Source: Antitrichia curtipendula
Lineage: Eukaryota > Streptophyta > Bryopsida > Hypnales > Leucodontaceae
Direction of reading: 5' to 3'
Assembly: GCA_951230915.1 (NCBI GenBank)
Contig: OX579633.1
Coordinates: 53,954,029 to 54,018,028 of the forward strand
DNA: 64,000 nucleotides
Shown: piece by piece, positions 1 through 13,300 of the stretch
How the letters are laid out: the number at the start of each line of letters is the position of its first letter
Position numbering within the stretch: the first letter of the stretch is position 1
The notes under the pieces: model-generated
Told to the model about the DNA's origin: nothing
What the model saw: the letters and a program-made list of their open reading frames with translations, nothing else
Database searches by the model: none
Made by a program: the position numbers and the translations under genes

Positions 1-2960
1 CAATGATTCACATAGTAATGAAAAGGGATGATTTCTAAGGTCACCCCTTTGTCCTTTAGGGATTAAAGAACTCTAGCTTTATTATATTTCATTCTAGTTA
101 TTGACACCAAAGTTACATCAAAATCAATGAAGGCATTATTATTGAAGTTTCAATTTGCTCTTTACAATCTATTAATATATGTTGAAGCATATCATTGCAA
201 CAAAAGAAAGTGATCCTTTCATGGTATGAAATCCTCTTTAATGCTAGGACCTTGTGTAGATCTTGTATTTGTAAAGTATTGAATCATACTTATTTCTAAA
301 AGGGAATTAAGTTCTTCATATTTTTATTTTACAATGAATATCTCTTGAAATGATTGTAAATGTAGCACAATATAAAATTAGGCATATTACAATCTTCTTC
401 ACCCAAAAAAATCTTAGAACACTAATATGTAACTTAATTCCATCTTATGTTTTTGAATTGTAATTAATTCTAATTCTTATCAAGCCATGATTATTAAAAA
501 TGATCCATATTATTATACAAATGATTTGCTATACCATATATTGAAATTCCAAAGTCAAATTATTATTTTTGGAATTGATCCCAAGGTTTGTAATCAAACA
601 ACACTATTATCATGGAGGATCCGTACACATACTCATTAAATTTGAGACACTAAAGGCTTACATCTATTTTTGAAGAGACCCCAAAATTATTGTTTCCCAT
701 GCTTGTTTACAAAATATGCCTCATAAATAATTAATTAACCAATCACTAGGTAAAATATAGGATAAAGTTCATTAAACTTAAAGCTGAAAGGCCATTGCTT
801 TATATTATGTGATTAAGTGCAAAGAGAATATTTTGAGGGTCTTGAAGCACTTATCATCTATGATTGCCAAATGTTAGAACCTTCAAGCGCAAGGGTGCAA
901 ATGCTCTTGGTCCACTCCATTTCCATTCTAAAATATAGCAAGTTCTAAATTATGATATGTGAGGGAACTTTTTTATTTTCAATCATGTAAAGACAAAAGC
1001 ATCATTCAAAGTTACTACCAAAGTTGGACGAAGTTCGAAAACATCATTCAATCGTAAGAAGCAAAAGTTACAAGAAATCAAAGTTGAATTTATAGGTTCT
1101 CTAATATTGTGCCCTAATTCAATGTTCTCGTTTTGATTCCAATGCCACAAACATCTACTTAAGATGTACAATCTATTTTCAACAATGTAAGCATTTTAGC
1201 ATAATTATGCCCGATTGAGCAATGATATGGGGGGATGATTTTTTCCAATTATAAAATATAAATAGTGAAGATTGCACTATTTTTTTTGCTAATTTTTCAT
1301 CAATTTTAAAATAAGTAGAAACTAAAGAAGTGGAGATTATAGTCCAGCTTATTAATTCTTAATCTATGGACAAACTTATTTCCGAGAAGCTCAAAATTAA
1401 AAATTGATCTTACCAACTTCATGAGGGGTCAATGTGTTATTTGTCATACAATAATAATGGCCCTAGCCAAAAACATCACATTTTTTCTCATTCATGCAAA
1501 TATTTTTCTCATTCATGCAAATAGGTCACCCTATTTCTGCAAAATTGCAAATGGGACACTTGTTGGTTGTATACCTTATTTTAATTCTTTGTAGGGCACA
1601 CATTTGGGATGCTGCTCATATTGAATGAACCTATCTTTCTTTCTTTCAAGACCCTTTGAATGTACACCTATGGTACATAACTCAGTGTCTGTTTTAGGTT
1701 TGTTGGTGCTTTTGGATACACCTGCCAGGCATACGATTGTCCAGGCATCGTCTCATTTAATCCTCGCCCCAAGTGTTTCAAGTCTCATAATGAGAAGAAA
1801 ACGAGCCATTAAAAACACCTTTTGCCTCCTACATACATGCCATGTGTAATAAACCTCGTGCTTGACAAGTCTCACTTTCAATGGCTTGTCCAAGTCGTAA
1901 AATATACAATGTAGTATACAGAACAATGTACATATGATGTACATATTCGAAGCTCCTCACAGTCAGTACAATTTGGATGTCAAGTACAGGTATTATGTAG
2001 AATGTACTACTCAGCTACATCCCATAGACTGACCCATTTTGCAGTACTTGTTTGCCATACCTGTTGCAGTTCCTATGTTTCCGTAAACGTGGTGGTACTC
2101 TTTTGTTGGGGATTGCATTTTGGTAGTAAGGTGGGTACACCCAAAATCGCCACTTTTTGCTACTGAGCCTGGTTACTATTATTAGACTGGTCAAATTTTC
2201 ATATGTTCTTGTAGGCAAGTGAAAGGAGGTTCCAACGCACCAAAGAACATGGCATCTGTATACAAAAGTTATCAAGGAACAAAGTTTGGTTCTAAAAGCA
2301 TTTCTTCCTTATAGGTACAGAACTGATTTTGTATAGATGGCAGTTTAAGGTCAGTGGCACATTGGGGTGTACCTACCTTACATGATACAGAATGATGGTC
2401 CTTTTCTGTCAACCCGAATGTTTCTCTTGCGCTAAAGAAATTTTGAATTTGTAATGAGTTCACTGTTTTTGTTGTAAGTTAACAGCTGTTTTTTGAATGT
2501 GAAGTTAACCGGGGAAAAAAAAGTTTGTCCTTTTGTGACCCGAAAACCAAAAAACATTGAGAAACTAGAGTTACTCCTCCCAGAGACGAACAATTTGTCA
2601 AGATTCCCGTAAGAATTGGTGAAAAAACGACAAAAGTTTAAAAAAATAAAATTGGGAGTCCACACTCTCCATAGGGAAACTTTTTCCCTTTTGATTCTTC
2701 CTCAGTCTGGATTGGACTGTTGGATTGAATTGTACCTTTTTTGTAAAATTACTTTGAGCATAAACATATGTTTGACAGTGCACGAATAGCTGATATATAT
2801 TTTTATTTATTTATTTATTGAATTTCCAAATGCGTAGCTGGCACAACTAATGTGCTTGAATATGCAGATACGGCACACTTTCAATCGGATTCCTGACCTT
2901 TCAGGACAATATTAAAATCTTACTTTCAAAATCTAGATCTGAACTACTTGGGTAGAGACC
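1..2960. other. AT-rich intergenic DNA, no gene seen
   Basis: No reading frame here resembles a known protein and none chains across plausible splice sites. The first 70 bases contain a segment ending in a TCCTTTAGGGATTAA-like motif, which resembles the ends of repeats elsewhere in the window, so this edge may be the tail of a dispersed element. The rest is low-complexity AT-rich sequence. Confidence 0.6.
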
Positions 2961-2965
2961 AATCA

Positions 2966-3880
2966 GAGTATCTGCACCCTCGCGCCCTTCCTTTAGATAA
3001 ACCAGACACAAAATTAGTTTTAGAAGGCCCCAACAAGATACATTCAATTTGGAGGGCCGACTTTGTTGAGTTATCTCACTCTTGCACGCAATGTATGTCC
3101 AAAATTAGACATGTGCCACCCCCCACGTCTCCCTTGTGAGAGCATCTGCACCCTTCTTCAAGATAAATGACACACAAAACTAGTTTTAGAGGGCCTCGAT
3201 AAGGTTTAATTTGGAGGGCCAACTTCACTACTCCATTCTTGCACATAATCCCAAGCCCAAGATTGGACACATGTCGCCCCTACGTCTCTTGTGTGAGAAC
3301 ATTTGCACCCTTCTTCAAGATAAATGACGCACAAAACTAGTTTTAGAGGGCCCCAATAAGGTTCAATTTGGAGGGCCAGCTTCACTACCCCACTCTTGCA
3401 CGTGATCCAAGCCCAAGATTGGAAACACGTCGTCCCTACGTCTCCCTTGTGAGAGCATATGCACCCTTTTTTCAAGATAAATGACACACAAAACTAGTTT
3501 TAGAGGGTCCCAATAAGATTGAATTAGATGACCAGCTTCACTACCCTAGTCTTGCATGCAATGAAGGCCTAGGATTGGACATGTGACGTCCCCCGTCTCC
3601 CTTGTGAGAGCATATGCCCTCCAACCAAAAAAGAGAGAAGAATTGATCGCCTTTGGTTGTATGACAATTTCTCCTAAATCTAAAATCCACATAACAAACT
3701 TGCATACGGGCCCTCAACTCTTGAATTAGCCTTACCAAATTCTGAAGGACCCGCCTGTTTTTATTTATTTCTCCGAGGTCATGGGTGGGCGGGGCCCTAA
3801 GTTGTGTGTCCCATACGGACCCTCAAAACTCCGGGTTTGGAGTGTGGGTGTGGACGCTCTTCAGTCCCTTGTCATTTCCA
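2966..3880. repeat. Tandem array of ~156-bp units with MITE-like ends
   Basis: Four degenerate head-to-tail units begin near 2966, 3138, 3295 and 3451, and a fifth partial unit begins near 3606. Each starts GAG(A)GCATCTGCACCC or a close variant and contains a shared AAACTAGTTTTAGAGGG-like core. Spacing is 172, 157, 156 and 155 bp. The block ends near 3870 with GTGGGTGTGGACGCTCTT, which is roughly the reverse complement of the unit start, so the array may be an internally amplified TIR element. No coding capacity was seen. Confidence 0.7.
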
Positions 3881-5598
3881 ACATGAATAGCAATCAATTC
3901 CTGTTCCATTTATCTGATGCAAAATTGCAAAAGGAAGGTGCCAGATTGTGCAACTGAACTCCCATCCCCATCCCCCTGTCCTGCAACTGAATCCCTGAAC
4001 CATGTGACCTTCATTTCTTTTTTTAGTTTTTTTTTGACACATGTACCCTTAAGCTATAAATATTTTTGCAGGGCATTAAATATAGCTCGCAAAGTGGGCC
4101 CAACAAGGTGAAAACCCAAGTTCTCGGGGGTAAAAGTAAAATCTTGCCCCCTCTTTTGTTGGGCCTCTAGGATATGTTCTAGACCTCTCCATGCCAAGTA
4201 AAAAATTGTTCAAAAAATTAAAAAAATGATGCGTTTTCTCCTGGGGTAAATCCAACCTGGTGGTCCGCACTCCTTAGGTTGGGTTTTAACGTCCTCCAAA
4301 ATATTTGCCTACGTCACTGACATGAATATGCTGTTTCAATCCTATTGGGAACTGAGCAACTCAACCAACCACTATTGAATGTAGCCACAGGTGTTTATTA
4401 TGATGTATTCATGATGTATTATTGCGGGAAAAAAAAAACTATAGCAAAACTCGCCAAATGCAAAAAAAAAGCCCGAAACAAGGCTGAATCAGTACATTGA
4501 GTAATTTAAGTTGGTTTGACGTCCTTTTTTTTCCAGTCAATTTTGGCGTATCCAGTGTCCTTCAATTTTTTTTTACGTAAAGCCCATTTTTGGTGCGAGC
4601 TTCAGGAGATACCGCATTTGTAAGATGTGACTTGTTACTTGAAAAACGTGGGAGCTTTCTCCTTGCACCGATGCTTTGAATGAGGCTCAAATCATGTTTC
4701 TAACCCTGGAAGGACGGGGGGTGGGCATGTGGAAATCATCATTTCTGAAACCGTGGGAATAATTGGTATTAAAAAAATAAAAAATAACTCATTGGAAGTC
4801 AAAATATTGTAGAAGATTTTTACTTTCCAAAACTAATTCCAAAGATGAATAGTTGTATTTCTGTCCTACACATGAGAATGTCTTGTCATCCATCGGACAC
4901 AAAACGTCCACATCGTCCTTTATAGGTTAAGCTTACCAATGATCATCTTATTCCTTATTTTCTGTTTGCAGACGTGGGCACGTTTGTACCCTAGGAGTAG
5001 TGTTTTTTATGCACAATTTTTTTTTATCAGTTTTCTACAGCAAAAAGATGTTGTCCATTTTTTGTAAAACAAAAATTTCATTAAGGAGGGGGCCAAAAAG
5101 CAGGATTATTGTTGTAATTTAAGAGCAATAACCAAATTTTGACCTATACATCACCTAATTTTCATATAGATATCACCAAGTATCACCCAAATATCACATG
5201 AGTATTGAAGAAACAACTGGCTCCTTCTCCGAAATGAATGAAAACATCCGCCCTAGAGGTCTCAGTAACAAGTCAACTGATGACATGGCTAATGAGATCA
5301 TTCAGTGTTGCTTGCTCCACGTCATGTTTTATCGCACATGACGTGGCATACCAGGTGTTCCAATGAGTGTCCTCAGAAAATGTTTCTTGCAAGTCTGTCA
5401 TTTTGCAGTGAATAATTGCGTTGAAAATACTTCCGGTAACAGCGGATGGATTGCAAAATAATTTCCCGGTTGGAAAAAATGTTTAAGATTCTATTTGGTG
5501 GAAATAAAGTTATTTAGAACTTGTATTCAAGTTGTATGTAGAATTGGGTGCACCCGTATTGTTGTGAAACTTTGGGTTTTGGAGCCCTTTTCAAAATA
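3881..5598. other. Intergenic DNA with a degraded repeat copy
   Basis: No gene was recognised. Around 4770-4940 there is an inverted, degraded copy of the dispersed repeat at 26865-27290: the segment reading GTCATCCATCGGACAC matches the reverse complement of GTGTCCGATGGATGAC. The remainder is AT-rich with poly-T runs. Confidence 0.5.
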
Positions 5599-5600
5599 TA

Positions 5601-6168
5601 CTCCTTCCGTCCCAAAATGATCTTTCTGTTAGACAAAATGTTCCGGATTAAGACTAAAAATATCATTTTTAAAGCTTGTCTTGCACTACATATGGAGTTT
5701 GGTACACTCCTATTGCCCTTGAAACTTTGAGTATTGAAGCCCTTTTTAAAGTGTAGATTTGGATTATTGAAAAGTGAATTTTTTTGGATATTTTTAAAGA
5801 GCACCAGTGATTATTTAATTATTGAGTGTGAGGTCGTCATTTTGTGGGTAGTTAGTATAAGTCAAAGACCATATGTAGACTTATATTTTGCCTCCCAAAG
5901 CCTTCATCTCCTTCAATTAGATAATATTCAAAGAGATGCAAAAAATAAAAACAAAAAGTGTTGATTGACTCCTTCAACCATTTTATTTGTCCTTTGATTA
6001 GTGATTGCATAGATGGAGGGGGAACTATCGCTTGGAATTGTTTTGTTAGTCCTAGAGAACAACCAAAAGTTAAATTTGACCAATTTGCAGCTCACAAAGT
6101 ACAATAGGAAGATCATTTTGGGACAAAAAATGAAGGCCAACAGGAAGATCATTTTGGGACGGAGGGAG
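5601..6168. mobile_element. Stowaway-type (Tc1/mariner) MITE, 568 bp
   Basis: The left end reads CTCCTTCCGTCCCAAAATGA and the right end TTTTGGGACGGAGGGAG, forming terminal inverted repeats of about 30 bp. These match the CTCCCTCCGTCCC consensus known for Stowaway elements. TA dinucleotides flank both ends (5599-5600 and 6169-6170), the expected target duplication. A second copy of the right-end motif (AAGATCATTTTGGGAC) lies about 37 bp inside the right end, so the terminus is partly duplicated. There is no transposase frame. It is longer than typical Stowaway MITEs. Confidence 0.85.
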
Positions 6169-6170
6169 TA

Positions 6171-7810
6171 GTATTTAACTTATTGCAATAAAAGGAAGGA
6201 AAATTGGATGACCATTTAGAGACAAAGGTAAGATTATTTTACAACTTAGAACATAAAAATTTATAAATTGAGTTTATCCTTGTGAAATATTTATATACCT
6301 TTTCAATAACATGGAAAAAATTAATTGATGGATTGTTTGTATTGTAAACAGTTGGTCTCAGTGGTTAGGGTTGTAGATGACAAAGTCTTGGGATAATTAT
6401 TTTTTCCAAATTTTTTCACGTGGAAAAAAAATCTTGTTAAGTACTTTCTACTTTAAACATTCGTAAAACATTGTTTTTTTAGGGAAAAATTAGCAAGAGA
6501 TGCCAACCTAGATCACCAAGTAGGATACAATACAACCAACTCTTAATAAATGCTACTATTATATAAAAGTTTAATTAAGCATATTTGGTAAAAAAATTTA
6601 CTCCATGTATTTCAAAGTAATAAATAATCAAATATTAGGTTCTTTTTTTATTCTATCATATGTAAATGTAAATGTAGGATTATTCTCCATTTTAGGTAAA
6701 AAAAACCATTAATGATTGTCATTAACTTAAACTATGTACAAACTGCCAATTTCTCTAATGTGGATGTTATCTATTGTTAAATATGTTAAGTTATCATTGT
6801 TTCTTGTAAAAAGATATTCAATGTGCCAATGAATGCATAGTGTCAATACCATAAACAAAAGTTACAAGAGATCAAAGTTTTTTTGATAGATGTTCGAGAA
6901 TTGTTTCTTCAATACTAGGTACATATTAACATAGGAGACGTAGTCATGTAGAGCATGAAATCAAGCGTCACTTTGGATGTCCCTACCTTATGTACGTTAG
7001 TGTCTATTAGAGGACAAAAACATTTTTATCACCTTATATATTACTTTAGACCAGAGCCAACAAAACAAGATGGACAATTTATTTATATTGGCACAATTAT
7101 GAGAGTAAAAAATTGTTATTCATCTCCACAAAGCTCTAAAGTCTAGCACTAAAACAAAATTTAGAATGCACAACCTAATATAAAATTGCCAAGTTTGTGG
7201 AAATATACCAATTTAACAAAAAAAAAATGTTCAAGGCAACATAACATTGTTTAACCACCATTGCCCCCCTTCCCCCTAGTTTATAAAGGTATATTGCTTT
7301 GCTAGATATCTAAGAGGGATGAATATGTTAACTCAAGAATTTTGGTTGGTGGAGCAATCGGATGAAATACTCAATTTCTTCAATTTAGGGGACTCTTTTT
7401 CAAAGATGCAACCCCAAGAAAGGTAGGGGTGAAAGTCATGAACCACTTTTGCCTACTTGGATGTTCTTGTGCGACTTGTGACATTTTTTTTTCAAAGGAT
7501 AGTGAGAGAACTCACTTCACTCACTCCTTCTCTTAATAAATGAGTGAATTGTGATAAATGAAATTTTCATTATCCCCTATATGCATATTTTTTCTAAATA
7601 GACAAACAATATGAGATTAACAAACATATTCCATACGTATATCCATGTGTCTTACTATATCACTACTTCATGTAAAACATCTATATTTTATACATTATAA
7701 ACATATGTATTCCATACATTATATTCGTTATTTTTTTTTTTTTTCTTTGGGTAGACTAATACTTATTTATTTTATATTTGAGAAGTGTCTGGGTGATTCA
7801 TGTGTTTTAC
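6171..7810. other. AT-rich intergenic DNA, no gene seen
   Basis: Short frames only, none resembling a protein family or chaining across splice sites. Simple AT-rich sequence runs up to the piggyBac-like insertion at 7811. Confidence 0.55.
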
Positions 7811-8555
7811 TTAATCCCTTAACGCCGAGGGAGCCATTCAGTGGCGTTTGGATGACTGTGCGGTGGTGGCAGGGAGAGTGAAAGCATTTTTCCATCCATT
7901 TTTTGCTTCTTGACTTTTCATAGAGGATTATGAAGAGTACCTCAGTGAGTTTGTAATTTTGCTAGTGTTTGTATTCACGTGAATGAGAAGTTAGTAAAAG
8001 AAACGGATCACAAAATATGCTATTTTCAATGTATTTTGGGAATTTGTTGCTCTTTGCTTTACATCTAAAATTTCTCCACAAAAATGATATTTTTGAATTT
8101 GAGCCCAACTATTGAAATGAAGGTCATGTATTCTAGTTTCTACTGCAATTGGAATTTTGAAAAAATTTGTAATAATTAATATTTTATTGCAATTTGAACT
8201 TTGGATGTATTTTCAATGCCTATTGCATTCTAATTATAGAATGATACGGGGTTTGAGTTTACACCATGATGTTTGTCACTATAATGTACACCCATGGTGA
8301 AATTTTCAGATTTTTTGAAATAATTTTCTATTTGATATGATTTTTCTTCACTTTTTCTTCAAAAATTCTCAAAAAAATCAATTTTCCTCAAAAAAATCTA
8401 ACTTTTTGGAATGAAGTAAAGAAAACATGTAATTTCATCTCTGAAAAATAAATATAAATTTTTTCATGCATATCTAGTTCAAAAATGGCAACGAACTGAG
8501 TGATGGGCAATGAGGCCTAAAATCAATGGTTATAGGTCTGTCCTTAAAGGGTTAA
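7811..8555 (+). mobile_element. piggyBac-like non-autonomous element, copy A
   Basis: The 745-bp element is bounded by TTAA at both ends. Its left end reads TTAATCCCTTAACGCC and its right end, read inward, TTAACCCTTTAAGGACAG. A subterminal GCCATTCAGTGGC hairpin and the following GTTTGGATGA are shared with copies B and C. The interior is AT-rich and has no transposase frame. The flanks rejoin to TTACTTAATTTCTTTTT, which matches a neighbouring sequence at about 8607-8620, so a related empty site is visible a few dozen bases away. Confidence 0.8.
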
Positions 8556-8698
8556 TTTCTTTTTGATTCGTGGGGGGTGGGGGTTCTGGATGAACTAGGT
8601 GTCTTACTTAATTTCTTTTTTCTTTATTTGCGGGGTGGCTGGGCAAATCATGTGTTTTGACTTATTTATTTTCGATTTGTGGGGTGGATAATTAAATT

Positions 8699-9180
8699 TT
8701 TTCTTTTTTTTTTTTTTTGAAACACATGGACAATTTCCATTGCAAAGGGGAAACACTACAAAGAACCAAGGGACCACGTCCCCGGCGAAATTTTTAGGTT
8801 TTCCAAGACTAAAAGCCAAACAAAAAGAAAATACAAAATTCAGGCAAGGAAAAAGAACCAGAGAGGCAGAGGCAGCTGCCTCAGCCCGGAGCCCAGAGAG
8901 CCCAGTCACAGCACCAGCCAACAAGCCTCCAAGGAAACCACCAAGCTCAAGAGAAATCACCCATAGTTGGAAGCGCCAGCTTCCAACTCATCTGGAAGAG
9001 ACGCCTTTCACCAAAAAAATCAGATTGGAGCCAGGTGTTGTCGAAGCGCTTGAGAAAGGTGCCAGCTTTGTCGGGGTAGAGTGCACAAAGCTTGGTAGTT
9101 TTAAACCAAGCACCCCTGGCATGGTCAATAATGGCTTCCCAAATAACTTGTTGGATAATTAATTTTTGAAACAATAGGAT
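8699..9180 (-). mobile_element. Possible retroposon 3' fragment (poly-A on minus strand)
   Basis: A T-run at about 8699-8718 would be a poly-A tail on the minus strand. The sequence after it has a markedly different, higher GC composition and keeps long open frames on both strands without splice structure. This resembles the 3' end of a LINE- or SINE-type retroposon. I could not identify reverse transcriptase, RNase H or zinc-knuckle motifs, so the class is inference only. Confidence 0.3.
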
Positions 9181-9359
9181 TCGATTGCAAACTCGTCAGA
9201 TAACTTACACACAACAGTGAAGCCAAAGTCTGGACAAAGCCAAAGAGAACCGATTAATTAATTATTTGATAAGATCTGTGTAAGTCCCTTTTCAGAGGAG
9301 AAGATAGTTTCCAGGGGATAGTGAGTGCTTAGTTTTTTCCCCTTGGATTTAATGCAGAA

Positions 9360-9720
9360 GACGGCTTGGCAATCATAAGAATTGGGGCTCAGGGCGGAAA
9401 AGGGCGTCGCTGATCCGTTAGTTGAGCGGCCACCTGGGCGAAAGCGGCCCCCAAACTTGAACTTTAAAACTTGGTCTCACTTGGACTGGTCCCCTAAAAA
9501 CTGGCTTTTCAAATTTCAAATTCAAGGCACTGGCTTCTGAGTTCTGAGGAAGGGGTTCAGGGTTGGCCCCGTCGGCTCCAGTCTGCTTGAGGGATACGCT
9601 GGGGGCCCGATGTCTGCGCACGAAGATCCGGCCTGGGAGGTTGGTCCGGGACGGAGGCGCCCGCCCGGCTCAGCCACTGTCGGCTTTAAAGAAAAATTCA
9701 GCCCCCCCAAAAGAAATCAA
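9360..9720. other. GC-rich island of unknown nature
   Basis: This stretch is far richer in G and C than its surroundings (runs such as GGCCCCGTCGGCTCC and GGACGGAGGCGCCCGC). It has overlapping short frames on both strands but no recognisable protein. It lies between the retroposon-like fragment and the 158-bp tandem array. It could be part of an old LTR or other transposon, and I cannot say which. Confidence 0.3.
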
Positions 9721-9733
9721 CGGCCTTTTTGAA

Positions 9734-10208
9734 GAGCTGATTGCATTTGGGGATAGCTCAACTCCTTGGGAACAATTTTTAGTAAATTTTCATAGGGAAG
9801 GACAAAAATTGGAATTGGCATCTAACCCGAGTCATTTCATCTTTTTTGGACGTTTGTGGAATTAGTTATGGATTTTTGAAGTTAAAAAGAGACGATTGCA
9901 TCTAGAGAGAAGCTCACCTCCTTGGGAACAATTTTGGGTAAATTTTTATAAATGAGGAAAAAAATAATGGAATTGGCATTGAACCCAAGTTGTTTCATAT
10001 TTTTTTTGGACGTTTGTGGAATTAGTTTCGAACTTGTGAAGTTGAAAGAGTTGATTGCATTTGGAGGGGAGGGGGAGTTGAATTCCATGGAAACAATTTT
10101 CAGTAAATTTTCAGAGGGAAAGAAAACATAGAATTGGCATCTAATCCACGCCGTTTTATACTTTTTGGACCTTTTGTGGAATTAATTACAAAATTTTTGA
10201 AGTTGAAA
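9734..10208 (+). repeat. 158-bp tandem array, three units
   Basis: Three successive units start near 9734, 9890 and 10046. Each runs from GA(G/C)(C/T)TGATTGCAT or GACGATTGCAT through a shared GGAATTGGCAT core to TGTGGAATTA and ends in GAAGTTGAAA or GAAGTTAAAA. A single unit of the same sequence, followed by the same downstream tail, occurs inside the TIR element at 33731-34016. This is therefore an amplified segment of a dispersed transposon. The tail here continues to about 10330. Confidence 0.75.
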
Positions 10209-10399
10209 ATGCAATGGTCACTAGAAGCGTTGGTCCCTTTTCTGAAGTGCACGCATACATTGTTGGTTCATTGAAGAAAGCAAAATTTACCTTTGTGTTA
10301 GAGGATGCTTTTAGAGCACATGATGCTTTAGACGGCCTTCTATATTACAATAAAGTAAGATTGCTAGTACGTGCTTGTTACAGTGACAGTGAGGCTTTT

Positions 10400-13300
10400 T
10401 AATCCCTTGAGTTCCTTTACTATCTTTTCACCAAAACTGCTCCAAAACTACCATTTCTTATACAAGTACCAAATGTATTAAATTCTGGAGTAGCACTTGG
10501 GTACAAACAACCATTGGAATACACATCTTGCACTTGGGTGTGAGCCGATTTTGAATTTTTTTTTCCTATAATATGTCTTTTCTTGTGTTTTTCACTCTAT
10601 TATGTTCAATTTTGAATTTTGACTTCAAATTTGTGACAAATCCTCCATTTATTTGATAATTGCTGAAAGTTTAACAATGAAGTGGTCACTATTGCAAGAC
10701 CATTTTTTCACTCATTTTTGGTCCTAAAAATACAAGACTTGTTTCTATGCATGTGGAACTTGGTTACCTTGAAAACATTTTCAAAAGTTGACATTTTGAA
10801 AATGTTATGTGTCCAAAAGAGTTAGTCAAAGCATAATTTCAGCTATGCTAAAGCATTTATTTCCTTGTAGTACCAACTTCACTTTTACGTTATAATCTTC
10901 TAATATATGACTTGGATTGAAACCCAAATTTGTAGAAATGCTAAGGATTTGGATTTTTTGCAAGACTCTACAATTAATTTTGCCTAAAAGTGACTCGTCT
11001 TACTTTGAGCTTCAACTCTTCATAGTTTACAAAATCAAGATCCAAAACACTTTGAAACTAGCTGAAAATTTAAGGACTAAAGTTGCTCATGTCTTATTAT
11101 TAGAATCGTAAGTGATACTTCCATCATACATCTCTTCTCTTAAATGACAAAGGCCCAATAGAGGCTTAAAATTATACTTCAAAAATCTTTAAAGAATTGT
11201 GGAAAATTTGAAAGGTATATTGAATATTTGTATATTATTTTTCATAATGTGTTTAGATATTTTGGAGTGAATTATAAAAAAATAAAACTATTTGAGTCAT
11301 ACTTTAATCAATGATAATTCATTCAATAAATTTTAGAATTCATAAAGAAAAATTCACAATATTTCAAAAAGAATTTTCATTCTATTTACTAAAGAATTTT
11401 GAAGATTTTGTACTTAAATTCAAAGTTTTTTTTGCCAATAAAGTTGAGTTAAAATTTTAAAATGTCTAAATTTAATTTAAATTTTTGGAAAAATAATATT
11501 ATTCAAGTGTGTTACTTGTACCTAAACATGTCTAAAATTTGTTGAAAAAAAATAGAATGTTTTAATTGATTTATTGCAATTATTGAAGTATATGAAAACT
11601 TATGAGACCCTAAACTTTGAACGTCAATTAGGAAGTAGACAATCCAATGTGATTGGATTGCATGCAACTATGCCTTACTGTCATTTCAAAAACATTGAAA
11701 TTGCTTAAAAATTTGAATGCAATCCCTAATTAGAAGCAAATGAAGGACCAAAGAGAGGTCAACTTTCAAAACTTTTGGAATAACTCTAAATAAACATGTA
11801 CATTACATTGGTAGAGTTCCAAATCAAAACATTTATCATGAAGAATTTTGAATTGCTTTCAATTATACATACATATTGAATTTGCTCTAGAACTTGCACA
11901 TGCTCCAAGCATATTGAATCATAATGAACCTTGATTATCAAAGTTCTTTGATATACAATTACCAATGTCACACATTTATTCCTTAAAGGTCATACCAAAA
12001 CTATTAGGTTCAATTTTTAATGTACTTTTGAGAACTAGTGTCCATTAAGGATTAAATATAAACAAACAAGAGAACTTTTAATTATACAATATTTGTGGTT
12101 GTGTTCAAATTTAAATTGTTTAGTAGTGAATTTAACAACAATTTTATGTGACAATTGACCTACACCTAAAACCACAATTATGATGCTCAAATATTTGACT
12201 TGTAGAGAAAAATAGATAGACCCTTAAACCCCTAAAGGACCAAAGTGCATTTTTGACAACATAGCAATTTTGGGCAGCTCACTATGAATGGAATTTTTAT
12301 TTTTTTTCTTTGAAATTTGAACACAACATTTTTCCAAGGAGTAGCTTAAGGCCCAACAATTTTCATAACTTTTGACTACATTACCAAAATGTTGTTGAAT
12401 GATATGTAGTTTTCATTGCTTGGCGGGTAGGCCGGGCAACAAAAAAAACTTTTTTAAAAATCACTTTTTTGAAAAAAAATAAATTTGAAATTGGTTTTCT
12501 GAATTCTATGTACATGGAAAACTTTGAGTCATTCAATTTTGATTAATGGGATGAAAGTTACAGGGACTTTTAGTTGTGGGTACTTTACAAGTAGTTATGA
12601 AATTTTTATTCTAAAATAAACTTTGAAGCCCTTTATTTTACTCAATTTTTAATATTTTTGGAAAAAAATAGAAACATTAGATTTTTTTAATATTTATTAC
12701 AACATTACAACCGTTGGAATTGGTATTCTTCAATTCCATAAATAATTGGTTAACAGTTTAATATTTTGAATCATTCTCTACCTCGTTCTACTTACTATTT
12801 TTTCCTATATGTTGTACAATTCTAAATGATCTAAAAAATTTCAAGCATGTATTCAACTTTCCTCAATAAATGAATCCAAAGAGTTACAACCATTTTGGAA
12901 ATTTTCTCATAAAAATATGACCTTGTAAAGTGCACCTCCTTATTTTTTAGCAGGGCCCAAAAAAGGATTTTTGTCACTTCAAACACTAATATCTTGCAAT
13001 CTACACGATGGAATTTTCTGAATTTTTTTTCACATCTTCTCAAACCAGCATTCTGCAAGATCCTACGATTACATTTGTCCAAAAAAAAAAATTTCCCCAA
13101 ATTTGGCACTTGTATTAGAAATGACAATTTTGGAATGTTTTTGGCAAAAACATAGTCAAAACCTTTAGGGATTAATGATGACATAGAGTAAGTAACCATA
13201 TTCTTGATCAAGTTACTAAAACAATCTCATCTAGATTCTTGTCCAAGATGTAAATCCTTTTAAGGGTTTAGGGTTGATTTTAGAAACTCCTACAAATCAA

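Noticed and set aside
2966..3606. Possible CRISPR array
   Set aside because: The units are long, contiguous and degenerate with no short identical repeats or unique spacers, in a plant nuclear context.
8740..9162. 140-codon plus-strand open frame
   Set aside because: It lies in a GC-rich retroposon-like block open on both strands, has a low-complexity Ala/Pro/Lys composition and no recognised family.
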